Part shown: positions 34,028-43,740 of the stretch, piece by piece | How positions within the stretch are numbered: the first letter of the stretch is position 1 | How the letters are laid out: each line of letters starts with the position of its first letter | Origin: Planctomycetota bacterium | GTDB lineage: Bacteria; Planctomycetota; Planctomycetia; Pirellulales; Pirellulaceae | Assembly: GCA_026692905.1 (NCBI GenBank) | Contig: JAPLNL010000098.1 | Span: 1 to 64,000, forward strand | Length of the DNA: 64,000 nucleotides | Direction of reading: 5' to 3' | Translations under genes and position numbers: made by a program | Notes under the pieces: generated by a model | Told to the model about the DNA's origin: nothing | What the model saw: the letters and a program-made list of their open reading frames with translations, nothing else | Databases searched by the model: none

Positions 34028-34508
34028 TGAAACCCCTGGCAGGTAGTCTTCAGCCACTCTCCCAAGTACTTTGCGATTGGATTCGCGACGATATTCCGGT
34101 GCGGTATAATGTCAATAGGTGCCAGGCACCTATGTTGCTTTTGCATCGAACCCCAATCATTCGCGGCCAAATGGCTCTGACCATGACAGGCCTCAAATCC
34201 GGCTTCCTCGGCGGACCACTGAAATGGGACGATTGATTCGGAGTACGGCCGCCCGGATGGTGACCGCACCCCCTCCCGGAGCTTGCTACGCTCGCTCCGA
34301 CCTCCCCCAGCTTTGCTGGGAGAGGTGACGTTAGCGGCTTTTCTTCGAGTTGATTGAGCAGTGGGAGCGTATTCCGGAACACACTTCGATGTGCGGTCAA
34401 CAGGGTATGTCAACAAGTTCTCGCAAATCAGTCACCTCTCCCAACGCAATTGGGGGAGGTCGAATGGAGCCATCAGCGACATTCGGGAGGGGGCCTAAGG
34501 GCTGCAAT

Positions 34509-34588
34509 GTGACGGGCCGAATTTGTGACAGGCCGAATTTGTGACAGGCCGAATTTGTGACAGGCCGAATTTGTGACAGGCCGAATTT
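34509..34588. repeat. Tandem array of five 16-bp units
   Basis: Five direct copies of GTGACAGGCCGAATTT (the first with GTGACGGG) in perfect 16-bp register, followed by a partial GTGACGGGCTGT. The period is not a multiple of three. It abuts a coding fragment. Confidence 0.92.
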
Positions 34589-34592
34589 GTGA

Positions 34593-34802
34593 CGGGCTGT
34601 CGGTGACCAATCAGCTAAGGATCTGTCCAAGTCGATTCGGAAGTCTATAGTGCAAACCTCAGTTCAGTTCCGTCTCGACCAAACGTTGGTTATCGCCTCA
34701 CAGCAGAATGATGTCGACGGGGCGTACGAGATCATTATCGTGAAGTGCTCGTTGCCGGATGCGAAACAAGAGCCTGACGTTGCTTCTGAACAGTCGAAGT
34801 GA
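34593..34802 (+). pseudogene. C-terminal-looking coding fragment after the 16-bp array
   Basis: An open frame of 69 codons with good coding character and no ATG. It includes RLDQTLVIASQQNDVDGAYE and IIIVKCSLPDAKQEP and ends at TGA 34800-34802. A GTG at 34650 has GGAAG seven bases upstream and would give a 50-residue product. It reads like the tail of a longer secreted protein whose 5' part has been lost or replaced by the repeat array; the DGQTLVIAS-like pattern recalls secretin ends, but this is weak. Confidence 0.35.
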
Positions 34803-34916
34803 GAGATCTTGCCTGGTCTAACACGCAAGCATGCTCGAACCTCCTCATCCCCCGGCCCCTTCTCCTCCCGAGGAGGAGAAGGGGAGAATAAAAGAGGTAG
34901 GGGCGTCTCGCCCAAT

Positions 34917-37337
34917 TCACTTGGCGTCTCGGACAAACTGGTTCATCCACTGAATCATTTCGTACTGCGTATGCAATACCGATTGGCGGGCTCGATAACC
35001 GTGACTCTCGTGCGGCAACATCACTAAACGAGTCGTTCCGCCGTTTCCTTTGACCGCTTGATACATGCGCTGCGATTGGATCGGAAACGTGCCTGGGTTG
35101 TTGTCGTTTTCCCCGTGCACAAACAAAATCGGTGTCTTGATTTTGTCAGCATGCATAAACGGAGAAACGTTGGCATAAACATCCTTGGCATCCCAAAGCG
35201 GCCTGCGTTCCGATTGGAAGCCGAACGGTGTTAGCGTTCGATTGTATGCCCCACTTCTCGCAATCCCACCTCGGAATAATTTGCTATGGGCCAAGAGATT
35301 GGCTGTCATGAACGCACCATAGCTGTGTCCGCCAACTCCGACTCGATTTCCGTCCGCTACCCCCATTTCAACGGCCTTATCGATGGCTGCTCTTGCCGCT
35401 CCAACAACTTGTTCAATAAACGTATCGTTCATAGTTTCCGGATCGCCGATGACTGGCATCGTGGCGTCGTCCATGATGGCGTAGCCTTGCGTCAATAAGG
35501 TCAAATGACTCAGCCCAGCAATGCGAGTGAACTCAGATGGATTCGCGGAAACTTGTCCCGCAGTGCTGGCATCGTTGAACTCCAATGGATAAGCCCAAAC
35601 GAGCAGCGGCAGACGCGTTCCCTCCACGTAGTTCGCAGGCAGATAGAGCGTCGCCGACAAAGGAACGCCGTCACTGCGTGTGTATTTGACGATCTGCTTC
35701 TTTATCCCGCGAATCTGTGGCGTCGGATCCTTGAAATCGGTCAATGCGACATCGGAACGAGTTGCTAAATCACGCAGATAAAAGTTGGCTGGACTCGTTG
35801 GCGATTCGCGACGCGTGATGAACTTTGGCTTCTCCGTCGCATCGGTCGAAAGCACCATAGCGACGCTCTCTAAAGTTCCGGATTCGCAACGCCACAGACG
35901 CTGGCTTTCAAGCGTTTCCAAGTTCTTGCGATCGAGGAACGGCAAGTTCCCTTCTGGGCTGGCTCCCTGGCCGACCAACCAAACCCAAGGGCCTGTTTGT
36001 TGTGCCACTGGAAAGCCCGCTTTGTCGGCCTTGAAAAGCATGCGTCCGGGATCGCCGTATCGATCGCGCATGCTCCTATCGACGATGACCTTGGGCTCTT
36101 GATTCGGTTGGTCTGTATCGTGGAGCAACGAACGAACCCAACGCCGATCTCGATCGACTTCGGTTGTCATCAGCCACGATGCTTTTGCAAAAGAAGAGAT
36201 GCCGGCATAGCGATGTTCCAATCGAATCAGGTCGCGTGGTTCGTCGCTGAACGGAGCGGCCAACGTTTTGATCTGCTCGCGGAAAGGGACTTTTTTGCGT
36301 GGGTCGCCATCATCCAAGGCTTCTGTCCAAACCAAGGTCGCGGGATAACCTACTCTCCAATTCACCGAACGACGCCCCAGCCGGACCCCTTCAATAGGAA
36401 TATTCTCTTCCAATGGGACATCGACAACTTGGTAGAGCATTTTGCCATCGAGGTTCCAAACTTGAATGGTATGTGGAAAGGAACCGGCGGTTAGTAGATA
36501 CGAGAACGGTCGGTGCAGAGTCGCAACCAAAAGGTGCTGGCCATCAGGAGCAATGCTTGCAATATCGATCAATCCAGGTTTGCCAATTTCCTTTACGGGG
36601 ACGTTTGCTTCTAGGATGGCTAGCTGCGAGGTACCGAAGTACTCAAAAAGCTGCTCGTCGTAAGCGTTCGAAAGAAGATCTTGGTACGTTCGAATAGGAG
36701 AAACATTGCCGAACGATTCTTGAATGTTTGGGCCAGCGGGAGCTTTGGGGGCCGCTGGTTCAGGACCTCGATTCGCAGGGACCAAATTGCACAAGACACG
36801 TTTCCCATCCGGCATCCACTCCACTGCACCCAAAACCGTGGAAAGGCGATCGGTGAGCAGCACTGGTTTGTCTGGTTTGTCAACGGATACGAACCAAAGT
36901 TGAGTTCCCGCCTCAGTAACATTGGTAAAGACAAACGCTTGAGAGTTGTGCGACCAACTTATCGAGGCGATGCGTGCTGGTTCAGGAACTGGCACACGCG
37001 TCAGAGCCGCCGATTCTCGCTTTCGAATCGACAAACCTCGAAAAAAATCAGTTTGAAAACCGCCGTTTGCGATTGGGTCGATACGAATTCCCGCGAGCCC
37101 AACAACACGTCTCGCCAAATCAGCAATATCGGGCATCGCGTTGCGATCAACATACACCATCCATTTAGAGTCAGGGCTAACAGACACGGAGGGCTCGGGC
37201 TTGGCGTCGACAATATCGACAACTTCCTGCGGCGGTAGTTGATAGGTTGTTTGACCATACGCAGCGGTTGACATGATCGAGATTTCTAAAAGGAGACAAG
37301 TGGTCGCAAATAAAAAGGAAGTAACAGAGCATCGCAT
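34917..37337 (-). CDS. Exported S9 prolyl-oligopeptidase family peptidase (S9D-like)
   Basis: An 806-residue serine peptidase. Signal peptide at 1-28 (ending AAYGQ). The start of the mature protein (LPPQEVVDIVDAKPEPSVSV, then SPDSKWMVYVDR and a DLARRVVGLAGIRIDP stretch) is the pattern seen in glutamyl endopeptidases of subfamily S9D. A beta-propeller occupies the first 500 residues or so; the hydrolase domain has Ser in VGGHSYGAFM, Asp in HGENDNNPG and His in LPHESHGYR. It should degrade peptides outside the cytoplasm. No operon partner; a short repeat hairpin lies upstream. Confidence 0.9.
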   Translation of the reverse strand: MRCSVTSFLFATTCLLLEISIMSTAAYGQTTYQLPPQEVVDIVDAKPEPSVSVSPDSKWMVYVDRNAMPDIADLARRVVGLAGIRIDPIANGGFQTDFFRGLSIRKRESAALTRVPVPEPARIASISWSHNSQAFVFTNVTEAGTQLWFVSVDKPDKPVLLTDRLSTVLGAVEWMPDGKRVLCNLVPANRGPEPAAPKAPAGPNIQESFGNVSPIRTYQDLLSNAYDEQLFEYFGTSQLAILEANVPVKEIGKPGLIDIASIAPDGQHLLVATLHRPFSYLLTAGSFPHTIQVWNLDGKMLYQVVDVPLEENIPIEGVRLGRRSVNWRVGYPATLVWTEALDDGDPRKKVPFREQIKTLAAPFSDEPRDLIRLEHRYAGISSFAKASWLMTTEVDRDRRWVRSLLHDTDQPNQEPKVIVDRSMRDRYGDPGRMLFKADKAGFPVAQQTGPWVWLVGQGASPEGNLPFLDRKNLETLESQRLWRCESGTLESVAMVLSTDATEKPKFITRRESPTSPANFYLRDLATRSDVALTDFKDPTPQIRGIKKQIVKYTRSDGVPLSATLYLPANYVEGTRLPLLVWAYPLEFNDASTAGQVSANPSEFTRIAGLSHLTLLTQGYAIMDDATMPVIGDPETMNDTFIEQVVGAARAAIDKAVEMGVADGNRVGVGGHSYGAFMTANLLAHSKLFRGGIARSGAYNRTLTPFGFQSERRPLWDAKDVYANVSPFMHADKIKTPILFVHGENDNNPGTFPIQSQRMYQAVKGNGGTTRLVMLPHESHGYRARQSVLHTQYEMIQWMNQFVRDAK

Positions 37338-37511
37338 GGTATTGATTCTCAGGAGTGATTCAAAGTCGTAGTCGTAGTCAAATCAAATGGCAACCCGAAG
37401 CGTAAGCGAGAGACAGCAGGCGTTGAACAACGTCTAACTGCGTTTGACCGTACTCAGTTTCTTTGGCAGTACGCCTACGGCTGACCGTTAAACGAAATAA
37501 GTCGTAATATC

Positions 37512-37802
37512 TCACGCGATCCGTTTGAGGACCTGCACCCACGCTGGTTGTGCGAGCAGTTCCGGAAACTGAGAGCGCCCGGCCGCAATGTGTTCGGATT
37601 GTCCGTGTTTATTCAGCGCGTCGCGGCTCTCCCACTCCTCGATGAACGTGAACTTGGTCGGATCATCCAAATCCACATGAAGATCGTATCGCAAGCATCC
37701 CTCTTCTTGTCGAGTTGGTGCAACAAAACTGGTTAGCACAGACCGCAAAGCCTCTTCGCAACCTGGTTTGGATTGCAAATGGGCGACAACATCGACCTTC
37801 AT
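37512..37802 (-). CDS. ABM-domain (antibiotic biosynthesis monooxygenase-like) protein
   Basis: A 96-residue dimeric ferredoxin-like-barrel protein of the YgiN type: VDVVAHLQSKPGCEEALRSVL, GCLRYDLHVDLDDPTKFTFIEEWESRDALNKHGQSEHI. Members include quinol monooxygenases and many uncharacterised proteins, so the substrate is unknown. The ATG at 37802 has GGAGAA upstream and is preferred over the longer frame from 37838. It stands alone between the peptidase and the next gene. Confidence 0.87.
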   Translation of the reverse strand: MKVDVVAHLQSKPGCEEALRSVLTSFVAPTRQEEGCLRYDLHVDLDDPTKFTFIEEWESRDALNKHGQSEHIAAGRSQFPELLAQPAWVQVLKRIA

Positions 37803-37919
37803 ATTCTTCTCCGAAATAGCCACTCTTCCAATCATCACATCAAACGCGAGAACTCGAAAACAAGCCCCGCCTCATGGGAAGTATATTGTAGCAGTTTCAT
37901 TGGACCTCAAGTGTGGCTC

Positions 37920-39281
37920 CTATTTCTTCGCTTGATCGATTTGTAGTCGGCAGTCTGCTATCCATTCCCTTTCCAACTCAGGAGCACTCTTGCCAAACGT
38001 TTTTATCCAAAAATTGGAATCGTAACGCCCATTGCGTGCTGTGGTGTTTAGCTTGGCGATGAAGTCTCGATCATAGGTGCGTGTCAGAAAATCGAAGAAG
38101 TTCCCTGTTATGCGATAGCTGGCATCATGAGTCGCAGTCGCAAGAGCACGCTCTGGTATCTCGGCTCCTTTGATTTCCGGTTCATAGAGAAACCAACGAA
38201 TGTAGTCCGGAATCCCCTCGACGATCCAACCCGGCGTGGTCGTGCGAGCGTTACGGCGATTCTGTGTGTAGCTTTGGACCACATGAGCCATTTCGTGAAC
38301 GACCGCTCCGCGAGCCTCCCGTTTTAATTCCCGACGAAACCACTGCGTGTTGAGCGTGATGACATTGGCGTTTGCATAAGCTGGATTACCTCCCATTCGA
38401 CTCTCATCCTGAAATCGCAATTCGACGCGACTCGGAGCCACAAATCCATCGCTTGGCAGCATCGCCACAATTTTGGGATACCACGTCTGAACAACAGGCC
38501 GCAGCTCACGGTCGCACCAATCACGCAGATCCGCCGCGTCCGTGGTGTCGATCGCAAATCGATACTTACCATCCGAAGTTTCAAATGCTAACTTGTTCGA
38601 CTTCGGTAACTCAATGGGTGCTGCGCTTTGACCGTCTGCGTCATAGATATCGATCTCGCTGAAAAACGTATTGCCGAAAGCGTCATTGGTTTCCGTCGGA
38701 GACACATCGAGCAACAAATAACGAAAGCGTCCCAACGGCTTGTCAGCACCGGTGACACTAACACCATGTTGCCCACCGACGCTTGATTCCACTCGAGTGT
38801 CGACGCTAGCAATCAAACTCCAACCACTTTTAGCGAACTCCGTTACAGAAGTGATGCTGTGCGACAGGCCCTCTTCATCGCCGACCGCGCCATAGAGTCG
38901 ATAAACCTGAGCCGCGCGCGTGGTTGCATGCCAGGAGTAGCTCGCAAACTGCTTAACCGAGATCGCTCGACCAAGATCAATCTCTAGGCAACCGCCATCG
39001 GTTCCAGCCGCGAAGAAAAAGTTTTCTCCAGGTTGGTCTTCGTTGGCAGGCATCTTATCGTTGTGAAGAGCCTGCAAGCCTACGGAGTTAGGATCGATTT
39101 TCCCACGGAGAATTTTGTATTCCGCTTTGGTTGCCGTGTCCTCTTTGGCCGGCGGTGGGACTCTTTTGAACTGGTAGTCAGATGGCACCGATTCCATAAC
39201 GACTTGAGTTTGCCCAAGTAAAACGCTAGGCCAAAGACAAGCAAAAACGATTAGGGCAGTAAACCGGGATGATTTTTGCAT
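37920..39281 (-). CDS. Exported basic-secretory-protein-like metallopeptidase
   Basis: A 453-residue protein with a signal peptide (LIVFACLWPSVLLGQ). The first part (about 50-210) resembles a discoidin-like carbohydrate-binding beta sandwich (CLEIDLGRAISVKQFASYSW). The second part matches the basic secretory protein / plant-and-bacterial peptidase family, with HEMAHVVQSY as zinc motif, followed by PGWIVEGIPDYIRWF; the Glu and second His-type ligands fit a gluzincin-like site. Proteolytic activity has not been shown for most of this family. Lone gene with a 328-bp downstream gap to the glycosylation operon. Confidence 0.83.
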   Translation of the reverse strand: MQKSSRFTALIVFACLWPSVLLGQTQVVMESVPSDYQFKRVPPPAKEDTATKAEYKILRGKIDPNSVGLQALHNDKMPANEDQPGENFFFAAGTDGGCLEIDLGRAISVKQFASYSWHATTRAAQVYRLYGAVGDEEGLSHSITSVTEFAKSGWSLIASVDTRVESSVGGQHGVSVTGADKPLGRFRYLLLDVSPTETNDAFGNTFFSEIDIYDADGQSAAPIELPKSNKLAFETSDGKYRFAIDTTDAADLRDWCDRELRPVVQTWYPKIVAMLPSDGFVAPSRVELRFQDESRMGGNPAYANANVITLNTQWFRRELKREARGAVVHEMAHVVQSYTQNRRNARTTTPGWIVEGIPDYIRWFLYEPEIKGAEIPERALATATHDASYRITGNFFDFLTRTYDRDFIAKLNTTARNGRYDSNFWIKTFGKSAPELEREWIADCRLQIDQAKK

Positions 39282-39609
39282 GGAAGTGATTGGTGAGCGA
39301 TTAGGAATCTACCAACAAACTAGTATAGCGGCAGAACCGCAGGTCGTATTGTCCGGCTCGGGCTTGTCCGACCGGACACCGCTTTGGTGTTCTAACGGGC
39401 CGCGTGATGACAATGACACCTCCGGATTCGTCGCACCACTCTTGGCGGTGCGACGATAGTAGGCCAGGTAAAAAGAGCCTGCAGCCCACGAAAGCACTAA
39501 CGAGTACGCGGCTATCCTTCTAGCCTCGGAACCTCGGGCAGCCAACTGTTCACAGCCCTGCTGCTTCACCCAAGAGCCAACAGAGCGTTATCAGAGCCCA
39601 ACTCCGGCC
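39282..39609. other. Gap between the metallopeptidase gene and the glycosylation operon
   Basis: No gene seen. A strong hairpin lies at 39427-39455 (TCGTCGCACC and GGTGCGACGA, 10-bp stem, no T tract). It is 155 bases past the end of the operon and upstream of the metallopeptidase gene, whose promoter must also lie here. Confidence 0.45.
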
Positions 39610-41334
39610 TTATTTTGTCGACATGTTTTTGAAAACGCGCACTTTCTCTTCTGGCACGATTTCGATAACGCCAGATATCGGAACCCATACAGGGGATTCC
39701 AATAATTGTTTTCGAATCTCTCCAGCATACTTGTCGCATACTACGTGTGGCAATCGGGTCGTTAGAAAATCGACCGTCTCGGGTTCAGGCAGAATCAGAT
39801 AGTCCACCGTCGACTCTACGGAAACGGCCAAGGACCGAATTTTGGCCTCCATCGTATCACCAGCAACGGTATCCCATTCAGCTGGCGCGTACCGACTCAT
39901 TGAAGCGTCTGTCACGAAATCACCGAGCTTCAAATCACTCCCGTCAAAGTTCATGTCAAACGTCATGATGTTACGCAGGCTCAACACCGTCATTTCAGCG
40001 CAATAGGAAACTCCATATCGCACTTGTTTCATATTGCTGACTTTCGCATCCGCAACCATCGCTTGGATCACCAGCTTGTGTCCATTCATGGGACTTGTTA
40101 CCCCGGGTGCGTGAAAGGCAAGCCCACTATGCGCTTGAACCAACACGAAAAAGCCAAGCAAGACGAAAAGAACCAACTCAATTTTCCTTGAAGAGCGCAT
40201 CGCAAGCAATCTTCCGAGGTAAAGGATAGCGACAAGGACAATCCCCAAGGAAGAAGGCATCGAGACAAATCGATTCGGCCCAGCACCTTTGAATACGAGC
40301 ATCGCGGCAGGCGAAACAGCAAACCAAACCAAGCAAATTTGTCTGGAAAGGGTTAGCGGAAAGAACTCATTTTTCGAATTCAAATCGACGAGTTCTTTCG
40401 GGCGAACCCATTGTCGCATCCCGATACTAAACACCATCAATAATCCCAGGACGAGAAAGAGCTTATTACCGACATGGTCAGCCATAAACTCGACATGCAT
40501 CATTGCTTGACTGAGCGGAAGCTTCGCTTGCGCATCAATATTCCAAACAACGTAGTAGAAATAGAGGTACTTGTAGTTTACGATCAAAAACCATCCCCCG
40601 ACTAGCATCGCGATCAAGGCACTCAAAACCAGTCGACCGCCGAAGCGAACTCGTTGCGATGAATTCATCAGATCGAGCAAAACGCATGGCCCAAGCGCAA
40701 TGCCTAAGTAGACCGGCGCAGTGGCACGAAACAAAATCGCAATTCCAGCCACGACGCCCAAAACAAGAAAGTGACTTATGCGATGGGTGGCTGATGCGAT
40801 CAAGTACCAGACGCATGTGACTCCAAACATCAACATCAAACTTAAGTCCATCCGAAAATCAGACAGCCCACCAATCACTTGGTAATAGCATTTCAGCGAA
40901 AGCATAGGGAGAACCAGGCAGGCGGATAATAGGACGGACGCGTGCAATACCCGTCTCAACAAAAAATAGAGTGAAACACTCAGCAGCACCAACTCGGCGA
41001 TCTGAATCCAAATACCGATATCGCGCTGTGGCTTTGCAAAGGGACCGATCAAAGCGGAAACGATCGTCGGAATGTATACCGTCGATTCCTTCATGCCATC
41101 TCGCAACGCAGGAAAAAGGCCCAAGTTCTTCGATTCGGCCATCGTTTCAGCCATGGCCTGATTGTACGCCAAGGAATCGTAAAACGGTGCTTTGTGCGTG
41201 TAAAGAGTGTGATTCAATGAGCATGCATACAAGCCCAGGACCATGCACGCCATTGCGATCGCCGCACACGCGATCGTATCTTCTAATAGCCAAGTTTGTG
41301 ATTCAGACGACTTGTCGACGGCTACTTCGCTCAT
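39610..41334 (-). CDS. Polytopic glycosyltransferase (GT39/ArnT-like)
   Basis: A 574-residue membrane protein with about ten hydrophobic segments. The first periplasmic loop has acidic residues (APFYDSLAYNQAMAE) where GT-C enzymes place the catalytic Asp, and the C-terminal part is a soluble domain. GT-C enzymes transfer sugar from polyprenyl-phosphate carriers on the outer face of the membrane. The call rests on topology and operon context more than on motifs. The ATG at 41334 shares one base with the stop of the FAD gene (TGATG). Last gene of the four-gene operon. Confidence 0.65.
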   Translation of the reverse strand: MSEVAVDKSSESQTWLLEDTIACAAIAMACMVLGLYACSLNHTLYTHKAPFYDSLAYNQAMAETMAESKNLGLFPALRDGMKESTVYIPTIVSALIGPFAKPQRDIGIWIQIAELVLLSVSLYFLLRRVLHASVLLSACLVLPMLSLKCYYQVIGGLSDFRMDLSLMLMFGVTCVWYLIASATHRISHFLVLGVVAGIAILFRATAPVYLGIALGPCVLLDLMNSSQRVRFGGRLVLSALIAMLVGGWFLIVNYKYLYFYYVVWNIDAQAKLPLSQAMMHVEFMADHVGNKLFLVLGLLMVFSIGMRQWVRPKELVDLNSKNEFFPLTLSRQICLVWFAVSPAAMLVFKGAGPNRFVSMPSSLGIVLVAILYLGRLLAMRSSRKIELVLFVLLGFFVLVQAHSGLAFHAPGVTSPMNGHKLVIQAMVADAKVSNMKQVRYGVSYCAEMTVLSLRNIMTFDMNFDGSDLKLGDFVTDASMSRYAPAEWDTVAGDTMEAKIRSLAVSVESTVDYLILPEPETVDFLTTRLPHVVCDKYAGEIRKQLLESPVWVPISGVIEIVPEEKVRVFKNMSTK

Positions 41335-42686
41335 CAAGCTGCGCGTCCATACTTAGCAGCGAGACTCATATGGCTAGGGACATACGACGTATCGACTCCC
41401 ATTTCCGCAGTCACTTGCGATGCGACGCGTATGCTATTGTTCACGCTTCGTTCGTCTGGGTACACGTGTGGCATGGCCGCGACGTACAAATTCGGAATCG
41501 GCGACTTAAAATCCGGGATATCGCGATGGAATCCGATCTCGACTTTGGGCGCTGCGTACTTGGCTCGAAACACCCATGATTTCTTAGTGTGGTTTTTCAC
41601 TTCGGTCTTGAACAACCGCTCCAACTGGGTCGATTGACGTTCGATGAGAGTTTCGTCGCTCATCGATGCCATCGGATGATCCCATTCGTGATACCTGGAA
41701 AGGTAGACGAGATGCTGGCCACCGTAATTGGACGACGGCACAAGATTCGTTTGCTCAATAACACCGCCGAAATCGTAGTCTGGATCAGCAACGTTTAGCC
41801 AGTAGACAGGAGAAAGCTTTTTATCAAGCGAAAGAACAGTGCACGTTGCAGCGATGTATTTGATCCTATCGAGCGACTTGGCGTATTGTGGTGCATCGGC
41901 TTTCAGCCAGTCGGCCAGGATCGGTGTCGGCACGGTCGCTAGTACTCGATCGGCCTTGAAAGCCCCTGCTGTGGTTTCAATGCCGACGACGGCTCCGTCT
42001 TCATCAAACAAGAATCGCTTTGTTGGAACACCGAGTTGGATTTTCACACCGAGCGACTTGATTTCACTGACAAGCCGATCAACCAGAATTTGAAGACTTC
42101 CTCTCAGGTACCCCAGTTTTTCTTGCGAGCCGTCCCTAGAACGAGCTCTTTGACGCAATCGGCCAGCCATCCATGCCAACGGTACTCGCGAGGCCGACTC
42201 ACCAAACTTGATTTCGAGCATGGGACGCCAAATCGATTCTGTGGCTGCTTTGCCGGCCCATTTATTGAACCAATGAAGCGACGAGACATCTTCGGCTTCT
42301 GCATATCCCTTTGCGTAAACCAGCATGGCGGAACTCGCCGCAAAACGAAGTCGATCCACCATCGGAATCGCAGAGAACTTGAGCAAGTCAGAAACGCCGT
42401 TGAAGTCATGGATTTCGCCGTTTCGAAGCATACCCATGGTCGTCGGCAGAAAGCTCACTTGATCGGCTAGTCCAAGCTCTTTCAGAAGCCAATTGATCTC
42501 GGCGTCGTGCGTGAAAAAATGGTGGTAATAGTACTCGAGTCGCGCACCGTCACCAGCGTCGAATGTCGAGAGCAAACCGCCCGGTATATTCGAGGCCTCC
42601 AAGATGGTTACGTCATGGCCCGCTTTGGCTAGCAAGTATGCCGAAACCAATCCAGTTGCGCCGGCTCCAATAACAGCTACTTTCAT
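41334..42686 (-). CDS. FAD-dependent oxidoreductase of the amine-oxidase type
   Basis: A 450-residue flavoprotein. The dinucleotide-binding motif VIGAGATGLVSAYLLAKAGHDVTILEA begins at residue 5 and GGLLSTFDAGDGARLEYYYHHFF follows, where protoporphyrinogen-oxidase-like and UDP-galactopyranose-mutase-like proteins bind FAD; a second FAD contact is at TYVAAMPHVYPDERSVN-like sequence (NLYVAAMPHVYPDERSVNNS) near the end. Such proteins are common in polysaccharide gene clusters; the reaction is unknown. Four-base overlap with the flippase-like gene and one-base overlap with the GT-C gene indicate strict coupling. Confidence 0.82.
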   Translation of the reverse strand: MKVAVIGAGATGLVSAYLLAKAGHDVTILEASNIPGGLLSTFDAGDGARLEYYYHHFFTHDAEINWLLKELGLADQVSFLPTTMGMLRNGEIHDFNGVSDLLKFSAIPMVDRLRFAASSAMLVYAKGYAEAEDVSSLHWFNKWAGKAATESIWRPMLEIKFGESASRVPLAWMAGRLRQRARSRDGSQEKLGYLRGSLQILVDRLVSEIKSLGVKIQLGVPTKRFLFDEDGAVVGIETTAGAFKADRVLATVPTPILADWLKADAPQYAKSLDRIKYIAATCTVLSLDKKLSPVYWLNVADPDYDFGGVIEQTNLVPSSNYGGQHLVYLSRYHEWDHPMASMSDETLIERQSTQLERLFKTEVKNHTKKSWVFRAKYAAPKVEIGFHRDIPDFKSPIPNLYVAAMPHVYPDERSVNNSIRVASQVTAEMGVDTSYVPSHMSLAAKYGRAA

Positions 42687-43729
42687 TTCACGACCTCCAC
42701 AAGATGAGTCACTTCCAGTTTGCTAGACGCCGAAGTCTTCGGTTGACGATTGGCAAGGTCTTGGAAAGAGTATCCAAACCGAGTCAGCAGAAATAGACCA
42801 GTCAAAGTCACCGGCAAATACTGACACAAGTGGATGACTACCGAGTAGGCCGTCGCGTTCTCCGTGCTCAATCCAAAAACGCTAAACGCAGCAACCGTCC
42901 CAAGTTGAAAGATGCCGATATAACCCGGGGCTGATGGAATCAGCACACCCAAATTGACCACAGCCAGCGTAAACAAAGCCAGCTCAATACTAGCTGGAAA
43001 ATCAAAGGCAAACAGGCCAAGATAAAACATGGCTGCTTCCGTCAACCAGACGGCTAGACTCATGCATAAGATACGAGCAAAACGCCAGTCAAATCGCACG
43101 AACTCCAGCGATTCTAGGATAGACTCCACAACCGACATCACTTTCTCCGACAGAGCGTTTGGCAATCGCCCTGCTCCCACCTTAACGATCCGACGAAATG
43201 CCTGCGGCCAAACTCGCATTAACAGAATCGTGGAAGCGACGCAAATAAAAAGGAGTGTGGCTAGTGTGGCTGCTTCTGAAATGCGAGAAGCGGATGCTTG
43301 TTGTCCTGGTGCAAACGACAATGAAAAGGACAGACATACCAACAAGGTCAAGCCGTCCATGACCCGTTCGGCGCCAATGGAGGAGAGCAAAGTCATATTC
43401 TTGACAGAACTGATTCGGCCCATGAGAAAGGCGCGAACCAATTCTCCCAGCCGAAAAGGCAAAAGGTTGTTCGCCATGTAACCTATCAGCACGACTCCTG
43501 TCGTGGTCGAAACGGGAATCTTCTTGACCGGTTGCAACATCCACATCCAGCGAACACCTCGCAGGATGTGTCCAAGCATATAAACCGCAATCAATAGCGG
43601 AATATATCCGAGGTGAAACCGATTCGCAGAGTCGCGAAGCAATCCCCAATCTACTTTTGCGGCCACATAAGCGATGGCTAACGCACTCATGCCGATGGCA
43701 ATTGCCATCGAAAAGCTTCTTCGATCCAT
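42683..43729 (-). CDS. Lysylphosphatidylglycerol-synthase-type transmembrane (UPF0104) protein
   Basis: A 348-residue protein with about eight membrane helices. The YMLGHILRGVRWMWML, YMANNLLPFRLGELVRAFLMG and SSIGAERVMDGL motifs are those of the LPG_synthase_TM / flippase-like family, whose members are often encoded with dolichol-phosphate-mannose-type glycosyltransferases. The role may be lipid or lipid-linked sugar translocation, inferred from context. It starts 11 bases after the GT2 stop and overlaps the FAD gene by four bases. Confidence 0.85.
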   Translation of the reverse strand: MDRRSFSMAIAIGMSALAIAYVAAKVDWGLLRDSANRFHLGYIPLLIAVYMLGHILRGVRWMWMLQPVKKIPVSTTTGVVLIGYMANNLLPFRLGELVRAFLMGRISSVKNMTLLSSIGAERVMDGLTLLVCLSFSLSFAPGQQASASRISEAATLATLLFICVASTILLMRVWPQAFRRIVKVGAGRLPNALSEKVMSVVESILESLEFVRFDWRFARILCMSLAVWLTEAAMFYLGLFAFDFPASIELALFTLAVVNLGVLIPSAPGYIGIFQLGTVAAFSVFGLSTENATAYSVVIHLCQYLPVTLTGLFLLTRFGYSFQDLANRQPKTSASSKLEVTHLVEVVK

Positions 43730-43740
43730 GTCATCAATCC

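Larger units (their letters stand above)
33896..34916. other. 1-kb repeat-rich zone with one gene fragment
   Basis: Contains family C (33968-34027), the palindrome ATAGGTGCC-A-GGCACCTAT (34115-34133), family-D-like pieces (34262-34330 and 34435-34462), a 16-bp tandem array (34509-34588), a coding fragment (34593-34802) and a CCCCTTCTCCTC/GAGGAGAAGGGG hairpin (34856-34886). It appears to be an accumulation site for intergenic repeats. Confidence 0.7.
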
